A DNA stretch of 64,000 nt from RGIG5579 sp045541915 (GCA_045541915.1 JAZQJZ010000032.1:124001-188000), one strand, 5' to 3'; positions 8,921 through 18,136 are shown, counted from the stretch's first letter. Notes: generated by a model not told the origin, from the sequence alone. Numbers and translations: made by a program.

Positions 8921-10222
8921 ATGAAAAAAATCTCGGTCATTCTAGTTGGCGCCGGCAATCGCGGCTCTGGGTACGCAAAGAGGATGATGAGCCTCGCGGG
9001 AAAATATGAGATAAGAGGAATCGCTGACCCGTTGGAGTCTCGCAGAAACGATTTAAGGACTCTTTTTGGTGTTCCGGATCACATGTGCTTTTCTTCTTGG
9101 ACCGAAATGTTATCACGCCCCAAATTTGCAGATTGTGCCATCATTTCCACTATGGACAATATGCATTATCAGCCGGCCTTAATGGCCATTGAGTTGGGGT
9201 ATGACCTTCTTTTGGAAAAGCCGGTAGCGCAAACTGCTCAGCAATGCGCCGATATTGCTCTTGCAGCCAACCGAAAGGGCGTCAAGGTTTTGGTCTGCCA
9301 CGTGCTTCGATATGCGCCCTTCTTCAAAAAGATCAAGGAAATCGTACTCAGCGGTAAAATCGGTGAAATTGTTTCTATTGATCACACAGAAGGAATCGGT
9401 GATCAGCACTATGTTCATAGCTATGTTCGCGGAAACTGGCACGACGAAACGGAGACCTCTCCCATTCTCCTTGCCAAATGTTGCCACGATATCGATATCA
9501 TTCAATGGCTGATCAACAAGCCATGCAAGCGTGTTCAGTCCTTCGGTAGTTTAAGCTATTATACTGATAAAAACGCTCCACAAGGCGCACCGATTCGCTG
9601 CGCAGACGGCACTTGTCCCCAACGGGATACCTGCCCGTTTAACTGCGAAAAAGTATATCTTTCTGAAAAAGCAATCCAAGTCCGCAGAAACGCCTGTGCC
9701 AAAGGGTTTGCAAAAGATCGGATTCCTACAGATGATGAAGTTCGACAGGCCCTGAAAAAGAGTGATTATGGGCTTTGTGTTTTCCACGCCAACAACAATA
9801 TGCCGGATCACCAAACAGTAAATTTTGAGTTCGAAGGCGGCGTAACCGCTTGCCTGACCATGAATGCCTTTAACAGAGGCGGAAGATACATTCGCATTTT
9901 CGGAACAAAAGGCGAACTGTATGCCCATATGTCAGATACTACAATTTCCGTTTACTCCAGCATTGATCAAACCATTTCAAGTGAGACTGTGGAAAAGACA
10001 GTTGAAAGCATTTCCGATGGACACGGTGGCGGAGATCAAGGAATGATCTCCGATCTTTACGACTACTTAAATGACGGTTATGAAGGCTTTTCCATTGCCG
10101 ATATCAATACATCCGTCAAGAACCATTTGATCGGCTTTGCGGCTGAGCAATCAAGACATCAAAACACCGTTGTCAGCATCGACGATTTTTTCCGGAAATA
10201 CGGATTTGAAAATAACCAATAA
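8921..10222 (+). CDS. Gfo/Idh/MocA family oxidoreductase
   Basis: 433 residues. NAD(P)-dependent dehydrogenase of sugars or related polyols; substrate unknown. Seen: Rossmann motif ILVGAGNRGSGYAKRM at the N-terminus, the family motif LEKPVAQT near residue 98, and a C-terminal domain with HDIDIIQWL. An unusual cysteine-bearing stretch (residues about 225-240, CADGTCPQRDTCPFNC) sits in the substrate domain, as in some Clostridia relatives. GGAGGG precedes the ATG. Monocistronic, between its own promoter and a shared terminator. Confidence 0.9.
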   Translation: MKKISVILVGAGNRGSGYAKRMMSLAGKYEIRGIADPLESRRNDLRTLFGVPDHMCFSSWTEMLSRPKFADCAIISTMDNMHYQPALMAIELGYDLLLEKPVAQTAQQCADIALAANRKGVKVLVCHVLRYAPFFKKIKEIVLSGKIGEIVSIDHTEGIGDQHYVHSYVRGNWHDETETSPILLAKCCHDIDIIQWLINKPCKRVQSFGSLSYYTDKNAPQGAPIRCADGTCPQRDTCPFNCEKVYLSEKAIQVRRNACAKGFAKDRIPTDDEVRQALKKSDYGLCVFHANNNMPDHQTVNFEFEGGVTACLTMNAFNRGGRYIRIFGTKGELYAHMSDTTISVYSSIDQTISSETVEKTVESISDGHGGGDQGMISDLYDYLNDGYEGFSIADINTSVKNHLIGFAAEQSRHQNTVVSIDDFFRKYGFENNQ

Positions 10223-10225
10223 CAA

Positions 10226-10256
10226 AAAAATCCCCTCCAAATTGGAGGGGATTTTT
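10226..10256. terminator. Bidirectional terminator between the oxidoreductase and gdhA
   Basis: Stem AAAAATCCCCTCC / GGAGGGGATTTTT with a 5-base loop; A and T tracts on both sides serve both convergent genes. Confidence 0.92.
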
Positions 10257-10263
10257 GATTCCA

Positions 10264-11613
10264 TTAGATCACACCCTGAGCGATCATAGCTTCCGCAACC
10301 TTCTTGAAACCAGCGATATTGGCGCCGGCTACCAGGTTGTAACCCAAGCCACATTCCTCTGCAGCAGCAGCGGAGGAATCGTGAATATCTTTCATAATCT
10401 GCTTCAGTTTTGCATCAACCTCTTCAGCAGTCCATCTATAACGCTCGGAGTTCTGGCTCATTTCCAGACCGGAAACGGCTACACCACCGGCATTTACTGC
10501 CTTAGAAGGACCAACCACTTTCACATTTTCCTGGAGATATTTCAGAACATCGTTGGGAGTGGGCATATTGGAAACCTCAAGATAATAGCGAGTGCCGTTT
10601 GCAACGATCTTCTCAGCATCTTCCTGAAGCACTTCGTTCTGAGTGGCGCAAGGCATTGCAATGTCGCACTTCACGCCCCAAGGCTTTTCATTGGGATAGA
10701 AGGTTGCGCCGGGGAATGCTGCCACATAGTCTTCCAGCTTTCCGTGGCGAGAGGTACGGATTTCGAGAAGCTTATTGAACTTTTCTTCGGTGGTAACACC
10801 GTCGGGATCGTAAACATAGCCGGCTCTACCGGAGATGGTAACGACCTTTGCTCCAAGCTCTGCAGCCTTCTTGCAAACACCCCAGGTAACGTTGCCGTAA
10901 CCGGAGCAGCAAATTACCTTGCCCTTGATACTATCGCCCATTCTCTTGAGCACTTCCAGAGCGTAATAGATAGCGCCGTAACCGGTGGCTTCAGGACGGA
11001 TCAAGCTACCGCCAAAGCTGGGGCCCTTTCCGGTAAGAACACCGTTTTCATAAGCGCCGCGAATTCTCTTATACTGGCCGTACATAAAGCCAATTTCTCT
11101 TGCGCCAACACCAATGTCGCCGGCAGGAATATCCACATCGGGACCGATATAGCGGTAAAGCTCGGTCATAAAGCTCTGGCAGAAACGCATAATTTCAGCG
11201 TCGCTCTTGCCCTTGGGATCAAAGTCAGATCCGCCCTTGGCACCGCCCATAGGAAGGGTGGTAAGGCTATTCTTGAAGGTCTGTTCAAAGCCGAGGAACT
11301 TGAGCATACCGGCATAAACGGTAGGATGGAAACGAAGTCCGCCCTTGTAAGGACCGATGGCAGAGTTAAACTGGATGCGGTAACCGCGGTTCACCTGAAT
11401 TTTTCCGTTATCATCAACCCACGGTACGCGGAAAGTAATCTGCTTTTCAGGCTCAACCAAGCGCTCAAGCAGAGAGAGTTCTTCATATTCGGGATGGAGA
11501 TCAATAACCTTGTCAAGCGAGCTGAGAACTTCTTCGACAGTCTGGCAAAACTCGGGTTCGTGAGGATTTTTGCTTTTGGTTTCAGCAATGATCCTTTCAA
11601 CATATTGATTCAT
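10264..11613 (-). CDS. gdhA: Glutamate dehydrogenase (hexameric, NADP-type)
   Basis: Reversible reductive amination of 2-oxoglutarate to glutamate. 449 residues, the standard size. Seen: YKGGLRFHP (substrate lysine region), MGGAKGGSDFDPKG (catalytic lysine), PAGDIGVGAREIGFMYGQYK, and the nucleotide-binding CCSGYGNVTWG. Similar to the class of E. coli GdhA. The ATG is preceded by AAGAGGA. A strong promoter lies 40 bases upstream. Monocistronic. Confidence 0.97.
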   Translation of the reverse strand: MNQYVERIIAETKSKNPHEPEFCQTVEEVLSSLDKVIDLHPEYEELSLLERLVEPEKQITFRVPWVDDNGKIQVNRGYRIQFNSAIGPYKGGLRFHPTVYAGMLKFLGFEQTFKNSLTTLPMGGAKGGSDFDPKGKSDAEIMRFCQSFMTELYRYIGPDVDIPAGDIGVGAREIGFMYGQYKRIRGAYENGVLTGKGPSFGGSLIRPEATGYGAIYYALEVLKRMGDSIKGKVICCSGYGNVTWGVCKKAAELGAKVVTISGRAGYVYDPDGVTTEEKFNKLLEIRTSRHGKLEDYVAAFPGATFYPNEKPWGVKCDIAMPCATQNEVLQEDAEKIVANGTRYYLEVSNMPTPNDVLKYLQENVKVVGPSKAVNAGGVAVSGLEMSQNSERYRWTAEEVDAKLKQIMKDIHDSSAAAAEECGLGYNLVAGANIAGFKKVAEAMIAQGVI

Positions 11614-11651
11614 AGAAAATTCCTCTTTTCCATACAAAAATTATGTTACTG

Positions 11652-11680
11652 ATTATATCAAAACGTCACATACATGTCAA
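11652..11680 (-). promoter_or_regulatory. Promoter of gdhA
   Basis: TTGACA (11675-11680) and TATAAT (11652-11657), 17-base spacer. The AT-rich 170 bases between this and the divergent tcdA promoter hold nothing else I can name. Confidence 0.9.
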
Positions 11681-11864
11681 GTAATTTTTTTCGACACCTT
11701 TACGAAAATTAATTTTTTTATTTCTTTCGCCAACCTTTTTTAACTTTATATTGAATATATTTAATAATTTTTTGCGCTTTTTTCTGGTTTCTTTGATATA
11801 TTTGTGACAAAAAACAAAAAACTTTTCGTCAATTCAATGCTTTTTCGTTTTTTGACCGCAGTAC

Positions 11865-11893
11865 TTGATTGATGCATCTCTTTGCGCTATAAT
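11865..11893 (+). promoter_or_regulatory. Promoter of tcdA
   Basis: TTGATT (11865-11870) and TATAAT (11888-11893), 17-base spacer; ATG follows about 24 bases downstream. Confidence 0.85.
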
Positions 11894-11916
11894 ATATGAA
11901 AACAAACGAAGGAAAA

Positions 11917-12630
11917 ATGTCAATGAACGACTTTTATAAACGTTCCCTTCCCCTATTGGGTGAAAAAGGGATTCAAACCTTGAAAGAAAGCCACGTTGCC
12001 ATATTCGGCTTGGGTGGTGTTGGCGGTCACGCTGCTGAAGCGCTTTGCCGAAGCGGTGTTGGAAAATTGACCCTGGTTGATTCCGAATGCTTTGAATTAT
12101 CAAACTGCAACCGGCAGATTTTTGCCACATCAAAAACAGTTGGACAAAAAAAGACCCAGTCTGCCACGGAGAGGCTTCTGGAAATCAATCCTCAGTGCCA
12201 GATCCGAACCTTCGATCTTTTTTATTCTGCCGAAAACGACGATGTGACGATATTTTCCGGAGTCGATTATATTCTGGATGCCATTGATACTGTCTCCTCC
12301 AAGATTCTTTTGATCAATCGTGCAAAGGAATTGAATATTCCCGTCATTTCTTGTATGGGTACCGGAAACAAGCTGGATCCAACCGCTTTTCGTGTTGCTG
12401 ATCTGTTTCAAACAAAGGTCTGTCCTCTTGCCCGAGTAATGCGAGCAGAATGTAAGAAAAGAGGGATCCATTCGCTCAAGGTTGTTTATTCCGAAGAGGA
12501 GCCTAAAAATACAGTTTTTGAAACTTCACCCGGCCGGCACGCGCCGGGAAGTGTCAGTTTTGTTCCCGGAGTTGCAGGGATGATCCTGGCCGGCGAAATC
12601 ATAAAGGATTTGTGTCAGATATGTTCATAA
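11917..12630 (+). CDS. tcdA: tRNA threonylcarbamoyladenosine dehydratase (E1-like)
   Basis: ATP-dependent enzyme that cyclises t6A37 to ct6A in tRNA. 237 residues. Seen: Rossmann adenylation core VAIFGLGGVGGHAAEALCRSG, TLVDSECFELSNCNRQ (conserved Asp and Arg for ATP), and IDAIDTVSSK. ThiF/MoeB-type homologues differ in lacking sulfur-carrier partners here, which supports TcdA. GAAGGA precedes the first ATG; a second ATG is two codons later. It overlaps the ABC-F gene by 10 bases and likely forms an operon with it. Confidence 0.9.
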   Translation: MSMNDFYKRSLPLLGEKGIQTLKESHVAIFGLGGVGGHAAEALCRSGVGKLTLVDSECFELSNCNRQIFATSKTVGQKKTQSATERLLEINPQCQIRTFDLFYSAENDDVTIFSGVDYILDAIDTVSSKILLINRAKELNIPVISCMGTGNKLDPTAFRVADLFQTKVCPLARVMRAECKKRGIHSLKVVYSEEEPKNTVFETSPGRHAPGSVSFVPGVAGMILAGEIIKDLCQICS

Positions 12631-14507
12631 TCGGTGCAGAAAAAATCAGTGTTTCTTTTGGTGAAAAAGTGATTCTTGACAATGTTTCCTTCTCTGTCAA
12701 TCAAGGAGAAAAAGTCAGCATTGTCGGTGTGAACGGTGCCGGAAAAAGCACCTTGATGAGAATTCTTTTCGACCGCTCTGTTCCTTTTACCGGAAATGTT
12801 TTTATTGCAAAGGGAAAATCCGTTGGCCACTTGGAGCAGCAGAATAAACTGGATCCGGAACAGACGGTATATGAAGCTGCGCTATCTGTATTTGCAAGAC
12901 TTACAGAGGATGAAAAAAGGCTTGAATCCTTGTCAGAGCGGTTGAAGGATGATCACAGCGATGAAACCATTGCAAGATTTACCTCTCTTCAGCAACACTT
13001 TGAGCAAATGGGTGGATACGAATACAAAAGCCGCGTCAAGGGCACCTTGATCAGCATGGGATTTTCGGAGGAAATGCTGAATTTAAAAATATCAGCACTT
13101 TCCGGCGGACAAAGAACCATTCTTCAGCTATCTCTTTTGATTTTAGAGGAGCCGGACATTCTTCTGCTTGATGAACCTACAAACCATCTGGATATTCACG
13201 CACTGGAATGGCTTGAGGAAAAACTTCGCAAAATCAAAAGTACGGTGCTCCTCATTTCCCATGACCGTTTATTTTTGGATCGGGTCACAGAAAAAACCCT
13301 TGAAATTGAAAACACCCACGGAAAGCTTTATTCTGTTCCCTATTCCAAATATCGCGAGGAAAAAGAAAAGGAACGGGAGATTCAAGATCGGCATTACAAA
13401 AACCAGCAAAAGGAAATTGCACGTATAGAGGCCTATATTGCCCAGCAGCGCCGGTGGAATCGGGAGAGAAATATCATTGCGGCAGAATCAAGGCAAAAAG
13501 CACTGGATCGAATGGTCAAGGTGGAAAAGGTGGAAGCGCTTCCGGATTCTCTTGCCTTTCAATTCTCTTCTTCCATCGAATCCGGGAATGATGTCTTGAG
13601 CATTCAAAATCTCTCCAAAAGCTATGACCGAACAACCCTGTTTTCCAATCTCTCCCTTGAAGTAAAGAAAAAAGACCGCCTTTTGATCATTGGTGCCAAT
13701 GGAAGCGGAAAATCAACATTACTTCAGATTTTAGCCGGAAATCTTTCCTCTGACAGTGGCTCCTTTCGTTTTGGATACAATGTTCGGATGGGGTATTATG
13801 ATCAGTATCAGCATCTCAACGAAAACAGCACGGTTTTGGAAGAAATTTGGGAAGATAGCAATTTAAATCACACACAGATTCGTTCTCTATTGGCAACCTT
13901 TCTTTTCAAGGGTGACGATGTGTTTAAGGAGATTCGAGTGCTCTCCGGCGGCGAACGGGCAAGACTGGTTTTGGCAAAGCTGATGCAAAAAAAAATCAAT
14001 TTGCTTCTTCTTGACGAGCCTACCAACCACTTGGATATTGAGTCCCGAGAAGCACTGGAAAATGCGATATTACAATTCGATGGAACCGTAATTGCCGTTT
14101 CTCACGACCGATATTTCATTCGAAAGATTGCTACCAGAATTCTTGATTTTCAAGGTAACGGTCAATTGTTTTCTTATATGGACGGTTACGACGCCTTTCA
14201 GAATCATAAAAATACCCAAATCAGCCACGAAAAAGACGTTTCCGTCACTGAAAAAAGCTCTGCCGCAGAGGACTGGGCGGAGCAAAAACGCAAAAAACAA
14301 GAGGAGCGCAAACGCCAAGCGCGGATCGAAAAGATCGAAAAAGAGATTGCTTCTATGGAAGAGCGCATCCGTCAAATTGATTTGGAAGCTGAAAAATGTG
14401 CTACTGATTATCAGCTTCTCAGCACGCTCTACAGCGAAAAGGAAGACCTCCAATCAAAATGCGACGAGCTTTTGGAGGAATGGAGCGATTTGGATGATCT
14501 CTCATAG
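12621..14507 (+). CDS. ABC-F family ATPase (ribosome-associated)
   Basis: About 628 residues with two ABC domains and no membrane segments. Seen: Walker A GVNGAGKST and GANGSGKST, signatures LSGGQRT and LSGGERAR, Walker B LLLLDEPTNHLD twice, an interdomain linker of charged helix near residues 235-310, and a Lys/Glu-rich C-terminal coiled coil (about 545-625). This matches the Uup/EttA group acting on the ribosomal E site. Antibiotic protection is possible but not shown. The start may be ATG 12621 or GTG 12612; the AAAGGA site is badly spaced for both. Translationally coupled to tcdA. Confidence 0.9.
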   Translation: MFIIGAEKISVSFGEKVILDNVSFSVNQGEKVSIVGVNGAGKSTLMRILFDRSVPFTGNVFIAKGKSVGHLEQQNKLDPEQTVYEAALSVFARLTEDEKRLESLSERLKDDHSDETIARFTSLQQHFEQMGGYEYKSRVKGTLISMGFSEEMLNLKISALSGGQRTILQLSLLILEEPDILLLDEPTNHLDIHALEWLEEKLRKIKSTVLLISHDRLFLDRVTEKTLEIENTHGKLYSVPYSKYREEKEKEREIQDRHYKNQQKEIARIEAYIAQQRRWNRERNIIAAESRQKALDRMVKVEKVEALPDSLAFQFSSSIESGNDVLSIQNLSKSYDRTTLFSNLSLEVKKKDRLLIIGANGSGKSTLLQILAGNLSSDSGSFRFGYNVRMGYYDQYQHLNENSTVLEEIWEDSNLNHTQIRSLLATFLFKGDDVFKEIRVLSGGERARLVLAKLMQKKINLLLLDEPTNHLDIESREALENAILQFDGTVIAVSHDRYFIRKIATRILDFQGNGQLFSYMDGYDAFQNHKNTQISHEKDVSVTEKSSAAEDWAEQKRKKQEERKRQARIEKIEKEIASMEERIRQIDLEAEKCATDYQLLSTLYSEKEDLQSKCDELLEEWSDLDDLS

Positions 14508-14562
14508 CATACCTTACCCTGCCAACGCATAATATGATATAAATATTTGCAGGAGGCAGGGT

Positions 14563-15072
14563 ATGTTTATTTTAACCGTTAAGGGACAAAATTTAAAGTT
14601 ATTTTTTTCTGTTGTATCCTCGATTTTGGTGATTTTAACCGTAGTTCTTATGGTTCCGGTGGGAAAGGGTGGAATGGGAAACGGAGGCGAAATTGCCGCC
14701 GGAAAAGAGATTTCCAAATCCGATTTCAAAAATATTGCCACAAACGAAGATCGAATCATGTTTTTGAAGCAGTACGGTTGGGAGGTTGAGGCTGAACCCA
14801 GAAATATCGAAGAAATCCAAATTCCAACCGAATTTGATCCCATTTTTGAAAAATACAATCAAATGCAGATCAGTGAAGGGTTGGACCTGGAAAAATACAA
14901 AGGAAAGTCTGTTAAGAAATACACTTATCTCGTAAGCAATTATGAATATGACGGAACTGTTTTTGCAAATCTTTTAATTTATAAGGATACTGTGATCGGC
15001 GGCGACATCGCCTCTGCAAATTCCGAGGGATTTGTTCACGGACTGACACCGGGAAGTGATTTTTTAACATAA
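14563..15072 (+). CDS. DUF4830 membrane-anchored protein
   Basis: 169 residues; function unknown. An N-terminal membrane segment (LFFSVVSSILVILTVVLMV) is followed by an extracytoplasmic domain that I recognise as DUF4830 from FLKQYGWEVEAEP, EEIQIPTEFDPIFEKYN, GLDLEKYKGK, KYTYLVSNY and NLLIYKDTVIGGDI. The family is common in Clostridia. GGAGG precedes the ATG. A tiny membrane protein gene follows. Confidence 0.85.
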   Translation: MFILTVKGQNLKLFFSVVSSILVILTVVLMVPVGKGGMGNGGEIAAGKEISKSDFKNIATNEDRIMFLKQYGWEVEAEPRNIEEIQIPTEFDPIFEKYNQMQISEGLDLEKYKGKSVKKYTYLVSNYEYDGTVFANLLIYKDTVIGGDIASANSEGFVHGLTPGSDFLT

Positions 15073-15114
15073 AAAAAGAATCTGTGCAAATAATATAGAA
15101 GATCAAAAATAAGG

Positions 15115-15240
15115 ATGGAAACCAAATTGAACTTTGTCTCAAAATTCGTTTGCGGATTTATTTTTGGGTTGATTTTAGCTGCCATTCTTATAACAGTGGT
15201 CTTCTATTATCTACGGAATGCAGCCCAATTCATTCCATAA
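15115..15240 (+). CDS. Small single-span membrane protein
   Basis: 41 residues, beginning METKLNFVSKFVCG and with one hydrophobic helix (FIFGLILAAILITVVFYYL). No family recognised. The AAGG immediately before the ATG is too close for a normal ribosome site, so translation may depend on the upstream DUF4830 gene 42 bases away. The stop is directly followed by a terminator, which supports it being the end of a transcribed unit. Confidence 0.5.
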   Translation: METKLNFVSKFVCGFIFGLILAAILITVVFYYLRNAAQFIP

Positions 15241-15270
15241 AAAACGCCCCTCCAATTGGAGGTGCGTTTT
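15241..15270. terminator. Bidirectional terminator
   Basis: Stem AAAACGC-CCTCC / GGAGG-GCGTTTT with one C/T mismatch and loop AATT; lies between the small membrane protein gene and the convergent P-type ATPase gene. Confidence 0.88.
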
Positions 15271-15274
15271 CATT

Positions 15275-17920
15275 TTATTTCTTTGCAATTTTTCTCTGAA
15301 TGAATTTAACCAGTTCCACACAAGGAATGACAAGGAATGCCAAAGCAAGACCAATGGCATATTCTTTCCATTCAATCACAGTAAATTTGAAGAGCGCTGC
15401 AATAGGCTCTACTTCGATAACAAGCGTGGTCAAAAGCAACGCGGCAGCACCGGCCATCCAGAGCCACTTATTCTGCTTTTTCATGGAAAAAATAGAACCA
15501 CGGCGAGAACGCAGGTTAAAGGACTGGAAGATCTCTGCCATAGAAAGGGTCAGGAATGCCATGGTGGTTCCATGTTCCGAGCCGCCCATATGGTCACCAA
15601 TAAAATAGGCAATCAAGGTAAGAATGGCAACCAATGCGCCTTGATAGAAAATATCAAAGCCAACGCCGCCGGAAAAGATACCTTCTTTGGAATCTCTGGG
15701 CTTCTGTTTCATGGAATCTGCTTCGCCGTGCTCCATGCCCAAGGCAAGGGCGGGAAGGCTATCGGTAATCAAGTTGATCCAAAGGAGATGCACCGGCTTT
15801 AACAGAGTAAAACTCAACATAGAGGCAACAAACACACCGATCACTTCGCTCAAGTTAGAGGACAAAAGGAACTGAATGGCTTTACGGATATTAGCGTAGA
15901 TCTTTCTTCCCTCTTCCACTGCCGCTACAATGGTGGCAAAGTTATCGTCAGCCAGGATCATATCCGCAACGTTTTTGGTAACATCGGTACCGGTAATACC
16001 CATACCAACACCAATATCCGCCGTTTTGATACTGGGGGCATCGTTGACGCCGTCGCCGGTCATTGCCGTAACCATACCACGTCTCTTCCAGGCAGAAACG
16101 ATGCGAACCTTATGCTCCGGCTGAACGCGGGCATACACACTGTAACGGTCGATCACTTTGTCCAGCTCTTCATCGGACATAGAATCCAGTTCAGAACCGC
16201 GAATGGCCTGCGAGGCATCGCTTAAGATGTTCAGGTCCTTGCCGATGGCAATGGCAGTATCAATATGGTCACCGGTGATCATCACAACGCGAATACTGGC
16301 TTCACGGCAAGATTGGACAGCATCCTTCACTTCGGGACGAACGGGGTCGATCATACCGCAAAGTCCCACAAAAATCAGATCTTTCTCCAAGGATTCGGAA
16401 TCTTCTTTTTCGGGCTTGACGTCAAGATTCTGATAGGCACAGGCCAAAACACGAAGTGCTTGATCGGCCATATTCTTATTTTCCGCAAGAATTTCTGCTC
16501 TCTTTTCATCCGTCAAGGGATGAACACCGTCTTCTGCAAGATAGGATGTGCAACGGCGCAAAAGCTCATCGGGAGCACCCTTGGTAAACTGAAGAAAACC
16601 GTTTTCAACTGCGTGAACGGTTGTCATCATTTTTCTGCCGGAGTCAAAGGGGACTTCCGCTATGCGGGGATAGGTCAATTTCAGTTCATTTTTATTCTGA
16701 CCGGACTTGAATGCAAAATTCACAAGAGCGCATTCGGTGGGTTCGCCAACGCTTTCCCCCTTTTCCGGATCAAATTCGGCATCGGATGCCAGGGCCATTC
16801 CTCTGGCAAGAAGTTCCTCGTCAGAAGAATAAGAACGAACAACGGTCATCTTATTCTGAGTAAGAGTGCCGGTCTTATCAGAGCAAATCACCTGCGCACA
16901 ACCCAAGGTTTCCACTGCAGTCAAACGGCGGATCACCGCTTTTCTCTTGGACATTTTGGTTACGCCAATGGAAAGCACGATGGTAACCACGGCAGCAAGT
17001 CCTTCGGGAATGGCGGCAACAGCAAGACTGACAGCAACCATAAAGGCTTCCAGGTAATCGGTAAACTGAGGATGTCCACCGCCAAGAAGCGCGCGAATAA
17101 CTTCCACAGCAAAAATGATAACACTAATTCCCAAAACGAGCCATGTAAGAATCTTAGACAGACCCGCAAGCTTTACCTGGAGAGGGGTCTGCTCTTCCAC
17201 AGTTTCGGTCAAGGCACCGGCAATTTTGCCCATCTCTGTCTCCATACCAATGGAAACCACAACGGCTTTTCCTCTGCCGTAAACCACAGTGCTACCCATA
17301 TAACACATATTTTTACGGTCGCCAAGAGGAACATTGTCAGATTCAGAAGAGAGAGCTTCCGAAATTTTCTCCACCGGTACAGACTCACCGGTCAAGGCAG
17401 CTTCTTCGATTTTCAAAGAAGCAGATTCCAGGATGCGGCAGTCGGCAGGAATCGAGTCACCGGCTTCCAAAAGAATCACATCACCGGGAACAAGATCCTC
17501 ACTCTTTACCAGCTCCATTTTTCCGTCACGGAGAACGCGAGAGGTGGCAGCAGTCATCGTTTTCAACGCTTCAATGGCCTGCTCCGCTTTGCTTTCCTGA
17601 ACCACACCCAAAACGGCATTGAGAATCACCACAAACAGAATGATGAACGCATCCGCAAAGGATTCGGGCTCGGCTCCGGGAAGATTATTGTTGATAATGG
17701 TGGTAACAGCGGAAATGGCAGCAGCAGCCAGAAGAACCAGAATCATAGGATTCATCAGTTCTTTGATAAATCGCTGAAATAGAGTTTCCTTCTTGCCCTC
17801 AGCCAATTTATTCTTTCCGAATTTCTCGCATCTTTTTTCTGCTTCTGCCGACGTTAAGCCATCAGGCGTACTTTGCAGACTTTCCAGAACTTGCTTTTCG
17901 TCTTGAAAAAAAGGTTTCAT
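15275..17920 (-). CDS. P-type cation-transporting ATPase (P2 type, Ca2+/Mn2+)
   Basis: 881 residues. ATP-driven cation export across the membrane. Seen: N-terminal cation ATPase domain, TGESVPV (actuator), VAAIPEGLAAVVTIVLSIG (ion-site helix M4), CSDKTGTLTQNKMT (phosphorylated Asp), TGDGVNDAP (hinge), and a C-terminal block of hydrophobic segments. It resembles the SERCA/PMR1 group. The ATG at 17920 is preceded by GAAAGGA; the open frame extends upstream through a riboswitch and cannot be coding there. Control by a probable Mn2+ riboswitch points to manganese, perhaps with calcium, as substrate; that is inference. Confidence 0.92.
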   Translation of the reverse strand: MKPFFQDEKQVLESLQSTPDGLTSAEAEKRCEKFGKNKLAEGKKETLFQRFIKELMNPMILVLLAAAAISAVTTIINNNLPGAEPESFADAFIILFVVILNAVLGVVQESKAEQAIEALKTMTAATSRVLRDGKMELVKSEDLVPGDVILLEAGDSIPADCRILESASLKIEEAALTGESVPVEKISEALSSESDNVPLGDRKNMCYMGSTVVYGRGKAVVVSIGMETEMGKIAGALTETVEEQTPLQVKLAGLSKILTWLVLGISVIIFAVEVIRALLGGGHPQFTDYLEAFMVAVSLAVAAIPEGLAAVVTIVLSIGVTKMSKRKAVIRRLTAVETLGCAQVICSDKTGTLTQNKMTVVRSYSSDEELLARGMALASDAEFDPEKGESVGEPTECALVNFAFKSGQNKNELKLTYPRIAEVPFDSGRKMMTTVHAVENGFLQFTKGAPDELLRRCTSYLAEDGVHPLTDEKRAEILAENKNMADQALRVLACAYQNLDVKPEKEDSESLEKDLIFVGLCGMIDPVRPEVKDAVQSCREASIRVVMITGDHIDTAIAIGKDLNILSDASQAIRGSELDSMSDEELDKVIDRYSVYARVQPEHKVRIVSAWKRRGMVTAMTGDGVNDAPSIKTADIGVGMGITGTDVTKNVADMILADDNFATIVAAVEEGRKIYANIRKAIQFLLSSNLSEVIGVFVASMLSFTLLKPVHLLWINLITDSLPALALGMEHGEADSMKQKPRDSKEGIFSGGVGFDIFYQGALVAILTLIAYFIGDHMGGSEHGTTMAFLTLSMAEIFQSFNLRSRRGSIFSMKKQNKWLWMAGAAALLLTTLVIEVEPIAALFKFTVIEWKEYAIGLALAFLVIPCVELVKFIQRKIAKK

Positions 17921-17940
17921 AGATATATTTTTCCTTTCAA

Positions 17941-17973
17941 AAAAAAATAACTCGGTGCGATTACTGCACCGAG
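17941..17973 (-). terminator. Intrinsic terminator of the riboswitch leader
   Basis: Stem CTCGGTGC / GCACCGAG with a 7-base loop, followed by TTATTTTTTT. It lies between the aptamer and the ATPase start, so it can act as the regulated terminator. A GGTGTGGTGC segment just upstream could pair with one arm. Confidence 0.88.
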
Positions 17974-18002
17974 CGAATCCCCGTACAGCACCACACCGTA
18001 CA

Positions 18003-18096
18003 AGAGTCTGGTTCATTAAGGTGAGCCAAACCTCTGAAAAAACAGAGATCGGTATTGTTGACACACCACGCCAAAGGCGCAAACTACTCCCTCAAG
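18003..18096 (-). promoter_or_regulatory. Probable yybP-ykoY (manganese) riboswitch aptamer
   Basis: On the minus strand the leader carries GGGAGTAG near the 5' end, a small GCGCC/GGCG stem, GTGTCAACAATACC, a CTCTG/CAGAG stem, then TTTGGCTCACC and AACCAGAC. The order and the GGGAGUAG, GUCAACA and late AGAC blocks match the yybP-ykoY class, known to bind Mn2+ and often found before P-type ATPases and MntP-type exporters. The closing helix pairs poorly by eye, so a covariance-model search would be decisive. Confidence 0.75.
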
Positions 18097-18104
18097 ACAA
18101 AAAA

Positions 18105-18133
18105 ATTATACCAAAAACGGATTTTCTTGTCAA
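18105..18133 (-). promoter_or_regulatory. Promoter of the riboswitch-ATPase transcript
   Basis: TTGACA (18128-18133) and TATAAT (18105-18110), 17-base spacer, directly upstream of the aptamer. Confidence 0.92.
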
Positions 18134-18136
18134 GCA

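Noticed and set aside
10255..11652. A 465-codon plus-strand frame opposite gdhA, longer than gdhA itself
   Set aside because: It begins inside the shared terminator, lacks any known motif, and mirrors the highly conserved gdhA.
12621..14507. A named antibiotic resistance ABC-F gene
   Set aside because: The sequence shows an ABC-F protein, but the interdomain linker cannot be assigned by eye to a resistance subfamily.
16265..17782. A 505-codon plus-strand frame opposite the P-type ATPase
   Set aside because: Low-complexity translation rich in His and Asn with no domain; a shadow of the ATPase gene.
17921..18082. An N-terminal extension of the ATPase reading through the leader
   Set aside because: That stretch holds the riboswitch and its terminator, and GAAAGGA is placed for the ATG at 17920.
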